DNA of 64,000 nucleotides from Virgisporangium aurantiacum (GCF_016863635.1 NZ_BOPG01000053.1:1-64000); one strand, 5' to 3'. Counted from the first letter of the stretch, positions 52,763-61,493 are shown. The notes: generated from the sequence alone by a model not told the origin. Translations and numbers: made by a program.

Positions 52763-53365
52763 TCAGGCGAGGGCGTCGGCCGCCGCGTACAGGTCCCGGC
52801 ACTGCCGGAAGGTCGGCAGCAGCCCGGCCGCCGCCGCCTCGGCCAGCGTCGGCGCGGCCCGGTCCTTGGCCGACAGGATCGGGTCGGCGCAGCCCCACGG
52901 CAGCGCCAGGTCCGGGTCGAGCGGGTTCAGCTCGTACGGCTCGGTGTCCTCGTACGCGGTGGAGCACAGGTAGCCGACGGTGGCCCCGTCGGTGAGCGCG
53001 ACGAACCCGTGCGCCAGCCCCTCGGCCACGAACACGGCCACGGCCGACCCGGCATCGAGCCGGTTCACCGCACAGGTGCCGTAAGCCGGCGAGCCGACCC
53101 GCACGTCCACGACGATGTCGAGCACCGCGCCGCGCAGGCAGCTCACGTACTTGGCCTGCCCCGGCGGCACGGCAACGCCGTGCAGGCCGCGCAGGACGCC
53201 GCGCCGCGACACCGAGTGGTTGGCCTGCGCCACCGGGAACCGCCGGCCGGTCGCGGCGGCCAGTTCCCGGGCGCGCATGGTCTCGTGGAAGACGCCGCGC
53301 TCGTCGGGCCGCCGGGTCGGCGTGATCCGGTACGCGTCCGGCACGGCCAGTTCGACGATGTCCAC
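52763..53365 (-). CDS. dTDP-4-keto-6-deoxyhexose 3,5-epimerase
   Basis: A 200-residue RmlC-type cupin. It has RGVFHETMRARELA, the substrate loop VSRRGVLRGLHGVAVPPGQAK with the catalytic His, the Asp in VVDVRVGSP, and FVAEGLAHGFVALTD. The enzyme inverts C5 (and C3) and so sends the sugar to the L-series, supporting an L-configured trideoxyhexose such as rhodinose. GTG 53365 lies 5 bp after the P450 stop, in the same operon. Single-centre (5-only) epimerisation cannot be excluded from sequence. Confidence 0.92.
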   Translation of the reverse strand: MDIVELAVPDAYRITPTRRPDERGVFHETMRARELAAATGRRFPVAQANHSVSRRGVLRGLHGVAVPPGQAKYVSCLRGAVLDIVVDVRVGSPAYGTCAVNRLDAGSAVAVFVAEGLAHGFVALTDGATVGYLCSTAYEDTEPYELNPLDPDLALPWGCADPILSAKDRAAPTLAEAAAAGLLPTFRQCRDLYAAADALA

Positions 53366-53370
53366 GCCGG

Positions 53371-54537
53371 CTACGCCCGCGTCGCCGCGGCGCCCAGCAC
53401 CACCGGCAGCTCGTGCAGCCCGCGCATGATGTTCTCGCGCCACCGGGTCGGCCCCGCCAGCCGCATCTCCGGGAAGCGCGACACCAGCGCGCCGATCGCC
53501 ACCTGCGCCTCCATCCGGGCCAGCGGCGCGCCCAGGCAGTGGTGGATGCCGTGCGAGAAGGCCAGGTGCGGGTTCGGGTCGCGGGTGATGTCGAGCCGGT
53601 GCGGGTCGGGGAAGCGGCGCGCGTCCCGGTTGGCGCCGCAGAACGACACCAGCAGGACCTCGCCCTTGCGGATGACCGTGCCCTCCACGTCGACGTCCTC
53701 CAGCGCGATCTGCCCGGCGGCGCTGAACGAACTCTCGTACCGCAGGAACTCCTCCACCGCCGACTCGATCAGCTCCGGTCGCCGCCGCAGCAGCGCGTGC
53801 TGGTCGGTGTTGGTCAGCAGCGCGTGGATGCCGTTGCCGATGAGGTTCGTCGTGGTCGCGTAGCCGGCCGCGATCAGCGCGATGATCAGCTCGACCAGTT
53901 CGGGCTCGGTGAGCCGCGCGGCTCCGTCGCGGGCCGCGATCAGGCCACTGGTCAGGTCGTCGCCGGGGTTCCCGCGCTTCTCCTCGACCAGCCCGACCAC
54001 GTACCGCTTGGTGCGGTCGTAGACCTCCTCGCGGTTCTCCGCGATCTCCCCGGCGAGGATCTTCTCGGTCGACCGGCGCACCTCGGCCCGGTCCTGCGGC
54101 GGCGCGCCGAGCAGCTCGCAGATCACCGCGATCGGCAACGGGTAGGCCAACGCCTCCAGCAGGTCGACCGGCTCGGTCGCGCCCTCCCGGCCGGCGGTGT
54201 CGAGCATCGCGTCGACCTGTGCCCGCACCCACGGCCGCAGGCCCTCGATGCGGCGGAACGTGAACGCCTGGCGGATCAGCGAACGGATGCGGGTGTGCTC
54301 CGGCGGGTCGGAGTCGACAGCGGCGATCTCGCTGTCGTCGGGGCGGCGGCGGCTGAACCGCGGGTCGGCCAGGAGCGCGCGGGCCAGGTCGTAGCGGGTG
54401 ACGAACCAGACCTCACCCATGAACGAGGTGGGCACCCGGGTCAGCGGGCCGGCCTCGCGCAGCCGGTCGAGCACCGGGTAGGGGTCCGCGATGCAGACCG
54501 GGCTCTCCTTCTCCACCAGGACGGGTTGCTGCGTCAC
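53371..54537 (-). CDS. Cytochrome P450
   Basis: A 388-residue bacterial class-I P450. The haem-binding loop is FSHGIHHCLGAPLAR with the proximal Cys, the ExxR pair lies in EEFLRYES, and the I-helix oxygen-activation motif is ALIAAGYATTTN (A-G-x-x-T). It needs ferredoxin and reductase partners, none of which is encoded nearby. In this cluster it should hydroxylate or epoxidise the polyketide core or a side chain. GTG 54537 follows AGGAGG. It is second of three genes in the operon that starts with the NTF2-like protein at 54981. Confidence 0.93.
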   Translation of the reverse strand: MTQQPVLVEKESPVCIADPYPVLDRLREAGPLTRVPTSFMGEVWFVTRYDLARALLADPRFSRRRPDDSEIAAVDSDPPEHTRIRSLIRQAFTFRRIEGLRPWVRAQVDAMLDTAGREGATEPVDLLEALAYPLPIAVICELLGAPPQDRAEVRRSTEKILAGEIAENREEVYDRTKRYVVGLVEEKRGNPGDDLTSGLIAARDGAARLTEPELVELIIALIAAGYATTTNLIGNGIHALLTNTDQHALLRRRPELIESAVEEFLRYESSFSAAGQIALEDVDVEGTVIRKGEVLLVSFCGANRDARRFPDPHRLDITRDPNPHLAFSHGIHHCLGAPLARMEAQVAIGALVSRFPEMRLAGPTRWRENIMRGLHELPVVLGAAATRA

Positions 54538-54546
54538 GAGGTCCTC

Positions 54547-54981
54547 CTAGACCAGATCGTCGCGGGTGACCCGGCGGTGCCGGACCAACCAGCCGGCGCC
54601 GTCGCGCACGAGGTCGTCGACGCAGGACGTGCTGGCGTGCACGGTCGGCTTGCCACCGCGCGGAGTGGCGAGGACCAGCGCGTAGCTGTGCACCGACAGC
54701 GACGCGTCGTCGGTGCCCGGACGGACGCTGACCATGCCCAGCCAGTGCCGGCGCCGGACACCCGACCGGGCCAGCTCCTCGGCCGCGGCCCGCGCGCCCG
54801 CCTCGATGGCGGCCCGGCCCCGGATCGGTTCCGGCAGGGCGTTGGCGGCGAACACACCGTCCTCTGTGAAGGTGCGCGCCCACTCGGCGACGGCACCGCC
54901 GTCGAGCAGCCGCATCTGGTCGGCGTAGAACTGCTGAACCTCCTGGTACAGCCCGGTGACCGCGGCGACCGACGCTGACAT
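54547..54981 (-). CDS. NTF2-like (SnoaL/ring-hydroxylating beta-type) protein
   Basis: A 144-residue NTF2-fold protein: EVQQFYADQMRLLDGGAVAE, WARTFTEDGVFAAN, PEPIRGRAAIEAGARAAAEE and the paired strands VSVRPGTDDASLSVHSYALV. Relatives in aromatic polyketide clusters act as small cyclases, hydroxylase components (SnoaW/SnoaL2-like) or epimerase-like proteins. It leads an operon with the P450 (9-bp gap), so a joint role in tailoring oxidation is plausible. AGGAG lies 6 bases before ATG 54981. Confidence 0.78.
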   Translation of the reverse strand: MSASVAAVTGLYQEVQQFYADQMRLLDGGAVAEWARTFTEDGVFAANALPEPIRGRAAIEAGARAAAEELARSGVRRRHWLGMVSVRPGTDDASLSVHSYALVLATPRGGKPTVHASTSCVDDLVRDGAGWLVRHRRVTRDDLV

Positions 54982-55010
54982 TCCCCGCTCCTTCCGATGG
55001 CGACGCGCAC

Positions 55011-55053
55011 AGGCTGGTCCGGCCGGCTGGAGGCCGGGTAGAGCGCCGATCGA
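55011..55053 (-). promoter_or_regulatory. SARP-type promoter of the NTF2-P450-epimerase operon
   Basis: TCGATCG (55047-55053), TCTACCC (55036-55042) and TCCAGCC (55025-55031) are 11 bp apart, followed by eight bases and CAGCCT (55011-55016). Two more TCGATCG copies stand upstream (55060-55066 and 55074-55080) with 13-14 bp spacing, outside the phase. Confidence 0.65.
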
Positions 55054-55097
55054 CGCCGCCGATCGACCGCCTCCGATCGACGCCGCCGGGCGGCCCG

Positions 55098-55140
55098 CCC
55101 AGCGCGGCTCGAGCCGCGTTCGAGCGCCGCGCGTGAGCCT
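55098..55140 (+). promoter_or_regulatory. SARP-type promoter of the ABM-FAD-cyclase-RmlA operon
   Basis: CCCAGCG (55098-55104), TCGAGCC (55109-55115) and TCGAGCG (55120-55126) are 11 bp apart; eight bases later stands GAGCCT (55135-55140). A leader of about 38 nt with a GGAG site precedes ATG 55185. Confidence 0.7.
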
Positions 55141-55184
55141 CGGCCCGATCGGAAGACCGACGACCAAGCGGACGGAGCTGCGAG

Positions 55185-55850
55185 ATGTTGGAAGACGGTC
55201 GCGACCTGAGCAACCTCATCACCGTGATCGCGCGGTTCACCACCAAGGGCGACCCGGAGGCGTTCGAACGCTTCTTCCTCGACCACGTCAAGTACATGCG
55301 CGCGCAGGAGGGGTTCGGCGCCCACCAGGCGGTGCGGTCGCTGGACAACCCCGCCGTGTACGTGAACTTCGGCTGGTGGCTCGGCCAGGAGGCGTTCCAG
55401 AAGGTGGTCGCCAGCGACCAGTTCAAGGCGCACCAGGGCGTGATGCACTCCATGCTGGAGAAGGCCGACCTGGACCTGTGCGTCAACGTGGCCCGGGTGA
55501 ACGCGGCCGAGTCGGCCGGCACCCGCGGCGAGTTCGACACGCCGCTGATGAACATCACCACCTACCGGGTGACCGGCGACGGCGCCGAGTTCGAGGCGGC
55601 GTTCCAGCGGTACGCGGCGCACATCAGGGAACTGCACGGCTTCGGATACACCGACCTCAACCGGTCGCTGCGCAAGCCCGGCACGTACGCGAGCATCGGC
55701 TACTGGTGGGACCCGGCCGCCTATCCCAAGGCCACCGGCGGCGAGCAGTACCAGGCGTTGACGAAGCTCGCCGAGGTGAACGTCGAGCCGGTCAAGCACG
55801 TCGCGTGGGGCCGCGGCGGCGAGGACGACACGGCCGCGGAAACCGGCTGA
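55185..55850 (+). CDS. Two-domain antibiotic biosynthesis monooxygenase (ABM) protein
   Basis: A 221-residue protein made of two ferredoxin-like ABM halves. The first has ITVIARFTTKGDPEAFERFF and a Trp-rich FGWWLGQEAFQKVV strand; the second has MNITTYRVTGDGAEFEAAFQ and SIGYWWDPAAYPKAT. Single-domain ABM enzymes (ActVA-Orf6, TcmH) oxidise anthrone-type rings to quinones without a cofactor and act as dimers, so a fused dimer could do the same in one chain. It leads the plus-strand operon with the FAD hydroxylase and cyclase. Confidence 0.82.
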   Translation: MLEDGRDLSNLITVIARFTTKGDPEAFERFFLDHVKYMRAQEGFGAHQAVRSLDNPAVYVNFGWWLGQEAFQKVVASDQFKAHQGVMHSMLEKADLDLCVNVARVNAAESAGTRGEFDTPLMNITTYRVTGDGAEFEAAFQRYAAHIRELHGFGYTDLNRSLRKPGTYASIGYWWDPAAYPKATGGEQYQALTKLAEVNVEPVKHVAWGRGGEDDTAAETG

Positions 55851-55870
55851 GCGCGGAAGCCGACCGAGGC

Positions 55871-57091
55871 ATGACGACCATCGACACCGACGTCTGCGTC
55901 GTGGGCGGCGGCCCGGCCGGGCTGACCCTCGCCCTGCTGCTGGCCCGCTCGGGCGTGCGGGTCGCGGTGGTGGAGCGGACCGCCTCGCTGGAGCGCCCGT
56001 ACCGCGGCGAGATCCTCCAGCCGGGCGGTCAGGCTCTGCTGGCCGAACTGGGGGTGCTGGACGGCGCCCGCGCCCGCGGCTGCCACGAGCACTCCCGCTT
56101 CCGGTTCGTCGACCGGGGGCGGGTGCTGCTGGACATCGACTACCGGACGCTGCCCGCCCCGTTCAACTGCCTGCTGAGCGTCCCGCAGCGGCACCTCCTC
56201 GCGGAGCTGCAGGCGGCCTGCGGGCGGTACGAGGTGACGCTGCTGGCCGGGCACAAGGTGAGCGACCTCGTCCGCGACGGCGCACGGATCACCGGAGTGC
56301 TGGCGACCGGCCCCGACGGCGTCCGGCAGATCCGGGCCCGGTGCGTGGTCGGCGCGGACGGACGCTACTCCAAGACCCGGCGGCTGGCCGGCATCGACAA
56401 CGACCGGCTGGACGTCTTCGACCACGACGTGCTGTGGTTCCGCATCCCCGACCGGGAGGGCCCGGGCAGCCCGGAGGTGCGCATCCACCGCGGCGGCGGC
56501 AACCCGGTGCTGGAGTACCGGTCGTTCCCGGACCAGGTCCAGCTCGGCTGGACGCTGCCGCACCACGGTTACCGGGCGCTGGCCGCCCGGGGCGTCGACC
56601 ACGTCCGCGCGGAGCTGACCCGGGCGATCCCGCAGTACGGCGACCTGATCGACAAGCACGTGACCGCCCTGTCCGACCTGACGCTGCTGGACGTGTTCGC
56701 CGCGACCGCCCGGTCGTGGACCGCCGACGGCCTGGTGCTCATCGGCGACGCGGCGCACACCCACAGCCCGATCGGCGCCCAGGGCATCAACCTGGCCGTG
56801 CAGGACGCGGTCGCGCTGCACCCGGTGCTCGTCGACGCGCTGCGATCCGGGAACACCGACGCCGCGGCACTGGACCGGTTCGCCGCACCGCGCCGGCCGG
56901 ACATCGACCGGGTGTTGCGCACCCAGGTGCTGCAGAGCCGGGCGATGCTGGCCGGAAACCGCGTGCTCGACGCGGTGCGCCCGCGGGTCGCCCGGCTGCT
57001 GGCACACACGCCGGTCTACCGGAAGGTGCTGCGCCACATCGCCTACGGCAACCCCGCGATCCGGCTGCGCACCGACCTGTTCGTCCGCTGA
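55871..57091 (+). CDS. FAD-dependent aromatic hydroxylase (PHBH fold)
   Basis: A 406-residue class-A flavoprotein monooxygenase. FAD motifs are VCVVGGGPAGLTLALLLARS, CVVGADGRYS and VLIGDAAHTHSPIGAQGINL. The length matches single-component hydroxylases without the C-terminal thioredoxin-like domain. It should use NAD(P)H and O2 to hydroxylate the polyketide core or open a ring. It follows the ABM gene by 20 bp, with GAGG close to the ATG. A second, longer flavin hydroxylase begins its C-terminus at the right edge of the window. Confidence 0.9.
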   Translation: MTTIDTDVCVVGGGPAGLTLALLLARSGVRVAVVERTASLERPYRGEILQPGGQALLAELGVLDGARARGCHEHSRFRFVDRGRVLLDIDYRTLPAPFNCLLSVPQRHLLAELQAACGRYEVTLLAGHKVSDLVRDGARITGVLATGPDGVRQIRARCVVGADGRYSKTRRLAGIDNDRLDVFDHDVLWFRIPDREGPGSPEVRIHRGGGNPVLEYRSFPDQVQLGWTLPHHGYRALAARGVDHVRAELTRAIPQYGDLIDKHVTALSDLTLLDVFAATARSWTADGLVLIGDAAHTHSPIGAQGINLAVQDAVALHPVLVDALRSGNTDAAALDRFAAPRRPDIDRVLRTQVLQSRAMLAGNRVLDAVRPRVARLLAHTPVYRKVLRHIAYGNPAIRLRTDLFVR

Positions 57092-57115
57092 CCATCGACC
57101 ACGCAGGAGCGCGCC

Positions 57116-57892
57116 GTGCAGCTGATCGACCTGTCCTCGCCCGTCGACGCGAGCTTCTGGGAGCCCGACCCGGTCTCGCACACGCCGATGTCGCCGGCCG
57201 AGGGCGCACGGCACATGTGCAAGGAGATGAACGAGCATTTCGGCCTGAACCTGGACCCGGACATGCTGCCGGACGGCGAGTTCCTCAACAACGACACGTT
57301 CCAGCTGACCGCGCACACCGGCACCCACGTCGACGCGCCGGCGCACTACGGCTCGCGGGCGGCGTACGGGACGCCGCGCACGATCGACCAGATGCCGCTG
57401 GACTGGTTCTGCCGCCCGGGCGTGCTGCTGGACCTGCGTGCCGAGCCGGTGGGCGCGGTGGGCGCGGAGGGCATCGCGCGGGCCATCGACCGGATCGGCC
57501 ACTCCCCCGCGCCGCTGGACATCGTGCTGCTGCACACCGGCGCGGAGCGGCACCTCGGCACGCCCCGCTACTTCACCGACTTCGCCGGCCTCGACCGCGA
57601 CGCCACGGCCATGCTGCTCGACCTGGGCGTGAAGGTGATCGGCACCGACGCGTTCAGTCTCGACGCGCCGTTCCCGTTCATCCTCCAGCGGTACAACTCC
57701 ACCGGGGACCGGGGCGTGCTGTGGCCGGCGCACATGCTCGGGCGCGAACGCGAGTACTGCCAGATCGAACGGCTGGGCAATCTGGACGCGCTGCCCCGCC
57801 CGTACGGGTTCCGGGTGATGTGCTTTCCGGTCAAGCTGACCGGCGCCGGGGCCGGCTGGGCGCGCGCCGTGGCCGTCCTGGACGAGCCGTGA
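57116..57892 (+). CDS. Polyketide cyclase, PF04199 (kynurenine-formamidase-like fold)
   Basis: A 258-residue protein with the family signature AHTGTHVDAPAHY (HxGTHxDxPxH), whose His and Asp residues bind metal in this fold, and a later VLLHTGAERH strand. Members in aromatic polyketide clusters (MtmX, OxyN) are linked to ring closure. GTG 57116 has AGGAG 7 bases upstream. It is co-transcribed with the flavin hydroxylase and RmlA-like genes. Which ring it closes cannot be told; no other cyclase/aromatase family is found in the window. Confidence 0.87.
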   Translation: MQLIDLSSPVDASFWEPDPVSHTPMSPAEGARHMCKEMNEHFGLNLDPDMLPDGEFLNNDTFQLTAHTGTHVDAPAHYGSRAAYGTPRTIDQMPLDWFCRPGVLLDLRAEPVGAVGAEGIARAIDRIGHSPAPLDIVLLHTGAERHLGTPRYFTDFAGLDRDATAMLLDLGVKVIGTDAFSLDAPFPFILQRYNSTGDRGVLWPAHMLGREREYCQIERLGNLDALPRPYGFRVMCFPVKLTGAGAGWARAVAVLDEP

Positions 57893-58968
57893 CCGGCGCG
57901 CCGAAGGGCCTGGTGCTCGCCGGCGGCGACGGCACCCGGCTGCGCCCGCTCAGCTTCGCGATGCCCAAACAGCTCGTGCCGGTGGCCAACCGCCCGGTTC
58001 TGCTGCACGCGCTCGACGACCTGCGCGCCGCCGGCGTCACCGACGTCGGCGTGGTGGTGGGCGACCGGGGCGCGCAGATCCGGGCGGTGGTCGGTGACGG
58101 CGCCGCGCTCGGCCTGCGGATCACCTACCTGGTGCAGGACCGGCCGCTCGGGCTGGCGCACTGCGTGCGGGTGGCCGGCGACTTCCTCGGCGCCGACGAC
58201 TTCGTCATGTACCTGGGCGACAACGTGGTCCGCGGCGGCCTGGCGCCGCTGCTGGCCGACTTCGCCGCCGGCCGGCCGGCGGCGCAGGTGCTGCTGGCCC
58301 GGGTGGCCGACCCCCGCGCCTGCGGCGTGGCCGACGTGGAGCGGTCCGGCCGGATCCGGCGGGTGGTGGAGAAGCCCGCCGACCCGCCCAGCGACCTCGC
58401 CCTCATCGGCGTCTACGCGTTCTCGGCGCGGATTCACGAGGCGGTCGCGGCCATCCGTCCGAGCCGGCGCGGCGAGCTGGAGATCACCGACGCGATCCAG
58501 TGGCTGATCGACCACGGCGCCCCGGTGGGCGGCTCGCTGTTCACCGGCTTCTGGCGCGACACCGGGCGGGTCGACGACCTCCTGGCGTGCAACCGCGAAC
58601 TGCTCGCCACGACGGTCCACAGCGTGCGGGGCGACGTCGACGGCGCCAGTTCGGTGCGCGGGCCGGTGCGGGTCGAGCCGGGCGCCCGGGTGATCTGCTC
58701 GCAGCTGGTCGGACCCGCCGTGATCGGCGCGGACGCCGTGATCGAGAACAGCTACGTCGGCCCGTACACGGCGATCGGGCCGGGCTGTGTGCTCGCCGGC
58801 GCCGGGGTCGAGGACTCGGTCGTGATGGAGAGCACGTCCGTGCGCGGTGTGCACGGCGTCATCCACCACTCGATCCTGGGCCGGTCGGTGGACATCACCT
58901 CGTCACCGCCGGAGCCCATGCGGCACCGCCTGGTCGTGCCCGACCAGAGCCGCCTCGAAATCGGCTGA
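57889..58968 (+). CDS. Glucose-1-phosphate thymidylyltransferase, long RmlA type
   Basis: A 359-residue sugar nucleotidyltransferase. The N-terminal catalytic domain opens LVLAGGDGTRLRPLSFAMPK with the GGxGTRL motif and has the VEKP motif; the C-terminal part has left-handed beta-helix repeats (VIGADAVIENSYVGPYTAIG). This longer form (StrD/AknY-like) is typical of antibiotic deoxysugar pathways, making dTDP-glucose from glucose-1-phosphate and dTTP. GTG 57889 overlaps the cyclase stop (GTGA). The next enzyme, the 4,6-dehydratase, is not in the window and must be encoded elsewhere. Confidence 0.93.
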   Translation: MTGAPKGLVLAGGDGTRLRPLSFAMPKQLVPVANRPVLLHALDDLRAAGVTDVGVVVGDRGAQIRAVVGDGAALGLRITYLVQDRPLGLAHCVRVAGDFLGADDFVMYLGDNVVRGGLAPLLADFAAGRPAAQVLLARVADPRACGVADVERSGRIRRVVEKPADPPSDLALIGVYAFSARIHEAVAAIRPSRRGELEITDAIQWLIDHGAPVGGSLFTGFWRDTGRVDDLLACNRELLATTVHSVRGDVDGASSVRGPVRVEPGARVICSQLVGPAVIGADAVIENSYVGPYTAIGPGCVLAGAGVEDSVVMESTSVRGVHGVIHHSILGRSVDITSSPPEPMRHRLVVPDQSRLEIG

Positions 58969-58991
58969 GAGATTGGCTGAACCACGGCCGG

Positions 58992-60206
58992 TCACGCCGC
59001 GCGCAGCACCATGGCGGCGTTGAAGCCGCCGGCGCCACGGGCCAGCACCAGCGCGGCCGGCCGGTCCAGCGGGCGCGGCCGGTCGACCACCAGATCGATC
59101 CCGTAGTCCGGGGCGGGTGCCACGTTCATCGTGGGCGGGATCGTGCGCCCACGCAGCGCGAGCAGCGCCGTGACGACGTCGAGCACCGCACCGCCGGCGT
59201 AGAGCCGCCCGGTCGCGGCCTTCGGCGCGGTGACGGGCACGCCCGCCGGGCCGAAGACGGCGGTGATCGCGTCGGCCTCGATCCGGTCCTGGTCGCGCAC
59301 GCCGGCCGCGTCGGCGAACACGACGCCGATGTCACCCGGCCCGGCGCCGGCGTCGGCCAGCGCCCGCTCGGCGGCCGCCCGCAGCGCCGGCTCGCCGCCG
59401 GAGTCCGGGTGGGGGTCGAACGTGGCGCCGTAGCCGGCGATCTCGCCGTAGCGACGGGCACCGCGCGCCCGCGCGGCCGCGCCGTCCTCGACGATCAGCA
59501 TCGCGCCGCCCTCGCCGGGCACGTGCCCGCACGCCTGGTCGTCGAACGGCAGGTACGCGCGATCGGGCCGGTCGGACCGGCTGAGTCGCCCGCCGCACAG
59601 CTGCGCCACCCAGCCGTACGGCGACAGCGGGCCGTCGGTGCCGCCGGTGACCACCAGCCGCAGCCCCTTGCGCAGCTGCCGGCGCGCCTGCGCGATCGCG
59701 TCCAGGCCGCCCGCCTGCTCGCCGACCAGCACGCCGGTCGGCCCGCGCAGGTTGTGCCGGATGGAGATCTGGCCGCTGTTGACCGCGTAGAACCAGGCGA
59801 ACGACATGTACGCGCTGACGTGCCGCGGCCCCCGCGACCACAGGTTCTCCAGCTCGCGCTGGCCGTACTCGAAGCCGCCGGACGCGCTCGCGGTGACGAC
59901 ACCCAGCTCCTGCGGGTCCAGCTCCGCCGGGCGCACGCCCGCGTCGGCGAAGGCCCAGTCGGTGGCGGCGAGCGCGAACTGGGTCATCCGGTCGGTCTGC
60001 GGCACCAGCCGGCCGGGCAGGTGGTCGGCCGGCGCGAAGCCGGTGATCTCGCCGGCCAGCCGGGCCGGGTACCCGTCGGCGTCGAACCGGGTCAGGCGGC
60101 GGATGCCCAGCTCGCCGCGGAGCGTGGCGGGCCAGTACGCCTCGACGCCCAGCCCGGTCGGCGCGGCCACGCCGACACCGGTCACCACCGCCGTCACCGG
60201 GCTCAC
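58992..60206 (-). CDS. Chain-length factor (KS-beta) of type II PKS
   Basis: A 404-residue ketosynthase homologue in which the catalytic Cys is replaced by Gln164 in GVLVGEQAGGLDAI, the defining change of KS-beta/CLF. It pairs with KS-alpha and its tunnel sets the polyketide length, which cannot be read reliably here. GTG 60206 overlaps the KS-alpha stop in a GTGA, ensuring equal synthesis. In most clusters the ACP gene follows; here the next gene is convergent and starts 24 bp away, so the ACP is elsewhere. Confidence 0.95.
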   Translation of the reverse strand: MSPVTAVVTGVGVAAPTGLGVEAYWPATLRGELGIRRLTRFDADGYPARLAGEITGFAPADHLPGRLVPQTDRMTQFALAATDWAFADAGVRPAELDPQELGVVTASASGGFEYGQRELENLWSRGPRHVSAYMSFAWFYAVNSGQISIRHNLRGPTGVLVGEQAGGLDAIAQARRQLRKGLRLVVTGGTDGPLSPYGWVAQLCGGRLSRSDRPDRAYLPFDDQACGHVPGEGGAMLIVEDGAAARARGARRYGEIAGYGATFDPHPDSGGEPALRAAAERALADAGAGPGDIGVVFADAAGVRDQDRIEADAITAVFGPAGVPVTAPKAATGRLYAGGAVLDVVTALLALRGRTIPPTMNVAPAPDYGIDLVVDRPRPLDRPAALVLARGAGGFNAAMVLRAA

Positions 60207-61486
60207 CGGGTCGTCCCGGCGGGCGCGGTGAGCACCATGGCGCTCTGGAACCCGCCGAATCCGCTGCCGACCGTGAGCGCGACGCGCACCGGCTGCTCGC
60301 GCGCGGTGAGCGGCACGTAGTCCAGGTCGAGTTCGGGGTCCGGATCGGTCAGGTTCGCGGTGGGCGGGATCGCCGAGTGCTCGATCGCCAGCGCGCAGGC
60401 GGCGATCTCGATGGAGCCGATCGCGCCGAGCGAGTGCCCGATCATCGACTTGATCGAGCTGATCGGCACCCGGTGCGCGTGGTCGCCCAGGCTGCGCTTG
60501 ATCGCCGCGGTCTCGTGCCGGTCGTTCTGCTTGGTGGCGGTGCCGTGCGCGTTGACGTACTCCACCGCCTCGGCGGGCAGCCGGGCCTCGGCCAGCGCCG
60601 CGGTGGCCGCGGCGGCCAGCTCGACGCCGTCGGGTCGCAGCCCGGTCATGTGGTAGGCGTTGCCCCGCGACCCGAACCCGGCGATCTCGGCGTAGACGTG
60701 CGCGCCGCGCCGGTAGGCGTGCCCGCGCTCCTCCAGCACGAGGATCGCCGCGCCCTCGCCGAGGACGAAGCCGTTGCGGTTGCGGTCGAACGGGCGCAGG
60801 GCGTGCTCCGGGTCGTCGTTGCTGGGCGAGGTGGCCTTGATGGCGTCGAAGCAGGCCACGGTGATCGGCGAGATCGGCGCGTCGGTTCCGCCGGCGACCA
60901 TCACGTCGACCGAACCCTCCCGGATCAGGTCGCAGGCATACCCGACCGCGTCGATGCCGGACGTGCACCCGGCCGACACCACCGTGGCCGGTCCCTGCGC
61001 GTTCACCGCCCACGCCACCTCGGCGGCGATCGAGCTGGGCACGAAGTAGTCGTAGAGGTGCGGCACCCCGTACGCGTGGTCGACCAGCCAGCGCCGGCCG
61101 GCGTCGCTGAGCACGACGTACTCCTCCTCCAGCCGCTGCGTGCAGCCGACGGCGGTGCCGATCGCGACGCCGACGCGGTGCGGCGGCGTCCGCGCGTCGC
61201 CGAGCTCGCTGTCGGCCAGGCTCTCCCTGGTGCAGACGACGGCGAACTGCGCGACCCGGTCGAGCCGGCGGATCTCCCGCTGGGTCAGCCCGGCCGCCTG
61301 CGGGTCGAAGTCGCACTCGGCGGCGATCCGCGACCGGAACGGCTCGGCGTCGAAGAAGGTGATCGGCCGGGTGGCCGGCCGGCCGGACAGCAGCCGTTCC
61401 CAGAACGCCTTACGCCCGATGCCGCCCGGCGCGATCACGCCGATCCCGGTGATCACGACCCGCCGGCTCCCGTTGCCCTCGTGCAT
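60203..61486 (-). CDS. Ketosynthase alpha (KS-alpha) of type II PKS
   Basis: A 427-residue condensing enzyme of the aromatic polyketide family. Active-site Cys174 is in VVSAGCTSGIDAV, His residues lie in VEYVNAHGTATKQNDRHE and SMIGHSLGAIGSIE, and the N-terminus RRVVITGIGVIAPGGIG is typical. It condenses malonyl-ACP units together with the CLF. ATG 61486 is chosen over an ATG at 61501 because 61486 lies 7 nt after the -10-like hexamer, so the mRNA is probably leaderless. The pair forms a two-gene operon. Confidence 0.96.
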   Translation of the reverse strand: MHEGNGSRRVVITGIGVIAPGGIGRKAFWERLLSGRPATRPITFFDAEPFRSRIAAECDFDPQAAGLTQREIRRLDRVAQFAVVCTRESLADSELGDARTPPHRVGVAIGTAVGCTQRLEEEYVVLSDAGRRWLVDHAYGVPHLYDYFVPSSIAAEVAWAVNAQGPATVVSAGCTSGIDAVGYACDLIREGSVDVMVAGGTDAPISPITVACFDAIKATSPSNDDPEHALRPFDRNRNGFVLGEGAAILVLEERGHAYRRGAHVYAEIAGFGSRGNAYHMTGLRPDGVELAAAATAALAEARLPAEAVEYVNAHGTATKQNDRHETAAIKRSLGDHAHRVPISSIKSMIGHSLGAIGSIEIAACALAIEHSAIPPTANLTDPDPELDLDYVPLTAREQPVRVALTVGSGFGGFQSAMVLTAPAGTTR

Positions 61487-61493
61487 GCCGTCG

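Noticed and set aside
55047-55081. Three TCGATCG units as an independent tandem repeat or satellite
   Set aside because: The left-most unit is in phase with two further heptads and a -10-like box, so it is better explained as part of a SARP operator; the other two copies are out of phase and too few for a repeat array.
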